NCBI GenBank assembly: GCA_001689515.1
Contig: LUJR01000045.1
Coordinates: 91,272-155,271 of the forward strand
DNA length: 64,000 bases
Direction of reading: 5' to 3'
DNA from: Bacteroidales bacterium M7
Lineage (GTDB): Bacteria > Bacteroidota > Bacteroidia > Bacteroidales > Muribaculaceae
The notes under the pieces were generated by a model that was not told the origin of the DNA, did not search any database, and saw nothing but the letters and a program-made list of their open reading frames with translations. Of the stretch, positions 62,903 to 64,000 are shown one piece after another. Numbering within the stretch: the stretch's first letter is position 1; each line of letters starts with the position of its first letter. A program made the translations under genes and the position numbers.

Positions 62903-63390
62903 AAGATATTATGAGAAAGAAAGTGGTGCTCAGTGCTTATTGCTGGGTGGTTTCGGTGCTTTGCATCGCCGTGCTCCTGGGCATGTTTTTCTGGCAGCTG
63001 TCGGTGCCTAATGTCGGATGGCAGGTATGGGTGTTGCTCGGTGCTGTGGTATTTATGTGCCTGATGGCGGTGCTTTATGCCCCTGTATCTATCTCCCTTG
63101 ACGGCGACAAGCTGACGCTTCATACATCCATGCTGAGGAAGTCGATACCGTTGGCACAGATAGCAAGCGTGGTCTTGTGCCCTCCGACTATGGCGGAGGG
63201 GCGTGTCATAGGCAGCGGCGGTTTTTTCGGATACTATGGCATATTCCGCGAAAAGAGCATAGGCAGATATAGAGCTTTCTATGGCAAAGCCTCCGACTGC
63301 TTCCTCGTCACGCTCAAAAGCGGTTATAAGTACATGCTCGGCTGTCAGGATGCGCCGCTGATGGTGGAGGCTATAAAAAGTCGGCTATGA
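62899..63390 (+). CDS. Membrane protein with bacterial PH-like domain
   Basis: The 163-residue protein has two N-terminal membrane helices (about 9-30 and 41-60), then APVSISLDGDKLTLHTSMLRKSIPLAQIASVVLC, the beta pattern of a bacterial PH domain. It is translationally coupled to the small membrane protein upstream. It ends two bases before the convergent gene at 63392. Role unknown. Confidence 0.7.
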   Translation: MKDIMRKKVVLSAYCWVVSVLCIAVLLGMFFWQLSVPNVGWQVWVLLGAVVFMCLMAVLYAPVSISLDGDKLTLHTSMLRKSIPLAQIASVVLCPPTMAEGRVIGSGGFFGYYGIFREKSIGRYRAFYGKASDCFLVTLKSGYKYMLGCQDAPLMVEAIKSRL

Positions 63391-63391
63391 C

Positions 63392-63985
63392 TTATTGGCG
63401 GTAAAGTGTAAACACCGTTGTTTTGTCAAATCTGCCCGTCAGCTGTCTGCCATCCGTGCTCAGGCGTAATGTGTCAGGGTCATCATCAGGCGAGATTATT
63501 ATGAGCTGACCTTTGCGGAGATACTTTTCTTTCATCGTTTTGGGCATCACGCTTAGCGAGGCTTTCAGAGCCTTGCGTTTAAGCCATCCCATGCCTGTGG
63601 CTTTGAGGGCTTCGTCATTGACGCGGATGTCGTTGTGCATTTTCAGTTCGGTATCTGAGAGGAATGTAACTGTGATGCCCATGGATATGCCATCCTTCAG
63701 AGCGGCGGCTTTTTTGCGGGCTTCTGCTATCGCTTTGTCAACCTTTGCCATCTCCTCGGTGGTGAGTTTACGCCCTTTTTTCTTCTCGGCTTGGCTTATG
63801 GCTTTGGCGCGCTGACTGGTGATTTCCGAGTCCATTTTGCCCAGTGCTGAGGCAAATATGTTGGGATTGCTGAATGTCTGTTCTGTCAGCTTTCCTTGGG
63901 CGTTGGCATAGCATGCCATAGCGATCATGGCACAAAGAGCCATGATGATTACAACGGAGTATGAAATTTTCGGCGATGTGGACAT
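63392..63985 (-). CDS. Exported protein of unknown function
   Basis: The 197-residue protein begins near the window end and looks complete. It has a signal peptide (VVIIMALCAMIAMACYANAQ), a charged Lys/Ala/Glu helix (about 50-95), then beta-strand-rich sequence ending DGRQLTGRFDKTTVFTLYRQ. I do not recognise the family. Confidence 0.6.
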   Translation of the reverse strand: MSTSPKISYSVVIIMALCAMIAMACYANAQGKLTEQTFSNPNIFASALGKMDSEITSQRAKAISQAEKKKGRKLTTEEMAKVDKAIAEARKKAAALKDGISMGITVTFLSDTELKMHNDIRVNDEALKATGMGWLKRKALKASLSVMPKTMKEKYLRKGQLIIISPDDDPDTLRLSTDGRQLTGRFDKTTVFTLYRQ

Positions 63986-64000
63986 TTGGGGTGATATTTT

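Noticed and set aside
1..64000. CRISPR array
   Set aside because: The repeated palindromes are scattered or paired at 35-60 bases without regular spacers, and no cas gene is present.
1..64000. T9SS cargo with C-terminal sorting domain
   Set aside because: Despite the secretion operon, no protein here ends in a recognisable sorting domain; the exported proteins end in barrel strands or unrelated tails.

Overview
The window looks like a chromosomal segment from a gut Bacteroidales bacterium, most likely Muribaculaceae (family placement is inference). Supporting signs are a type IX secretion (T9SS) operon with PorX, SusC/OMP-like outer-membrane barrels, short lipoprotein signals ending in SCS/SCG, and many upstream sites matching the Bacteroidetes promoter pattern TTTG-N20-TAnnTTTG. 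There are no rRNA genes, no CRISPR array and no recognisable transposase. One tRNA (Arg, CCT) is present.

Layout. 0-8 kb: two membrane-tethered TPR/HTH regulators flank an M48 lipoprotein protease, an outer-membrane barrel and a small lipoprotein. 8-18 kb: MNT nucleotidyltransferase, sugar acetyltransferase, poxB-recD2, porX, tRNA-Arg, and lysS-gpsA-folA. 18-20.5 kb: an AAA/DUF234 ATPase with a zinc-ribbon protein. 20.5-29.4 kb: FKBP, manC, ino1, then an operon of pdxA, NTP-transferase, ATP-grasp, acyltransferase, CDP-alcohol phosphotransferase and HAD protein that looks like an inositol-lipid pathway. 29.5-38.4 kb: phosphate transporter, ECF sigma factor, fmt, FKBP isomerases and lipoproteins. 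38.7-47.3 kb: nhaC-porT-porP-gldK-gldL-gldM-gldN. 47.5-50.4 kb: DUF362 lipoprotein and a TonB receptor. 50.4-57.8 kb: accessory region with an AAA ATPase/RloB pair (AbiL-like), a cupin/HxlR divergon, and a contiguous patatin / primase-like / HipA-kinase / DUF3037 cluster. 57.8-64 kb: MG2-like protein, a twice-frameshifted outer-membrane receptor, an ORF6N protein and small membrane proteins.

The most unusual structure is non-coding. A 20-bp palindrome (GGACATGCCATGGCATGTCC and close variants) recurs, mostly as inverted pairs with TGTAGGG on the outside (REPIN-like). A GC-rich sister palindrome uses the same outer ends. Inside or beside these lie 74-363 bp hairpin elements with terminal inverted repeats starting CAATG and, in the best cases, about 10-bp direct repeats copied from the palindrome itself. 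At least six such elements occur here. They look like a family of non-autonomous, palindrome-targeting mobile elements.

Reading notes: start codons were moved inward from the longest frame where a signal peptide, lipobox or promoter supports it. Promoter, terminator and repeat calls come from reading the sequence by eye and have not been computed.
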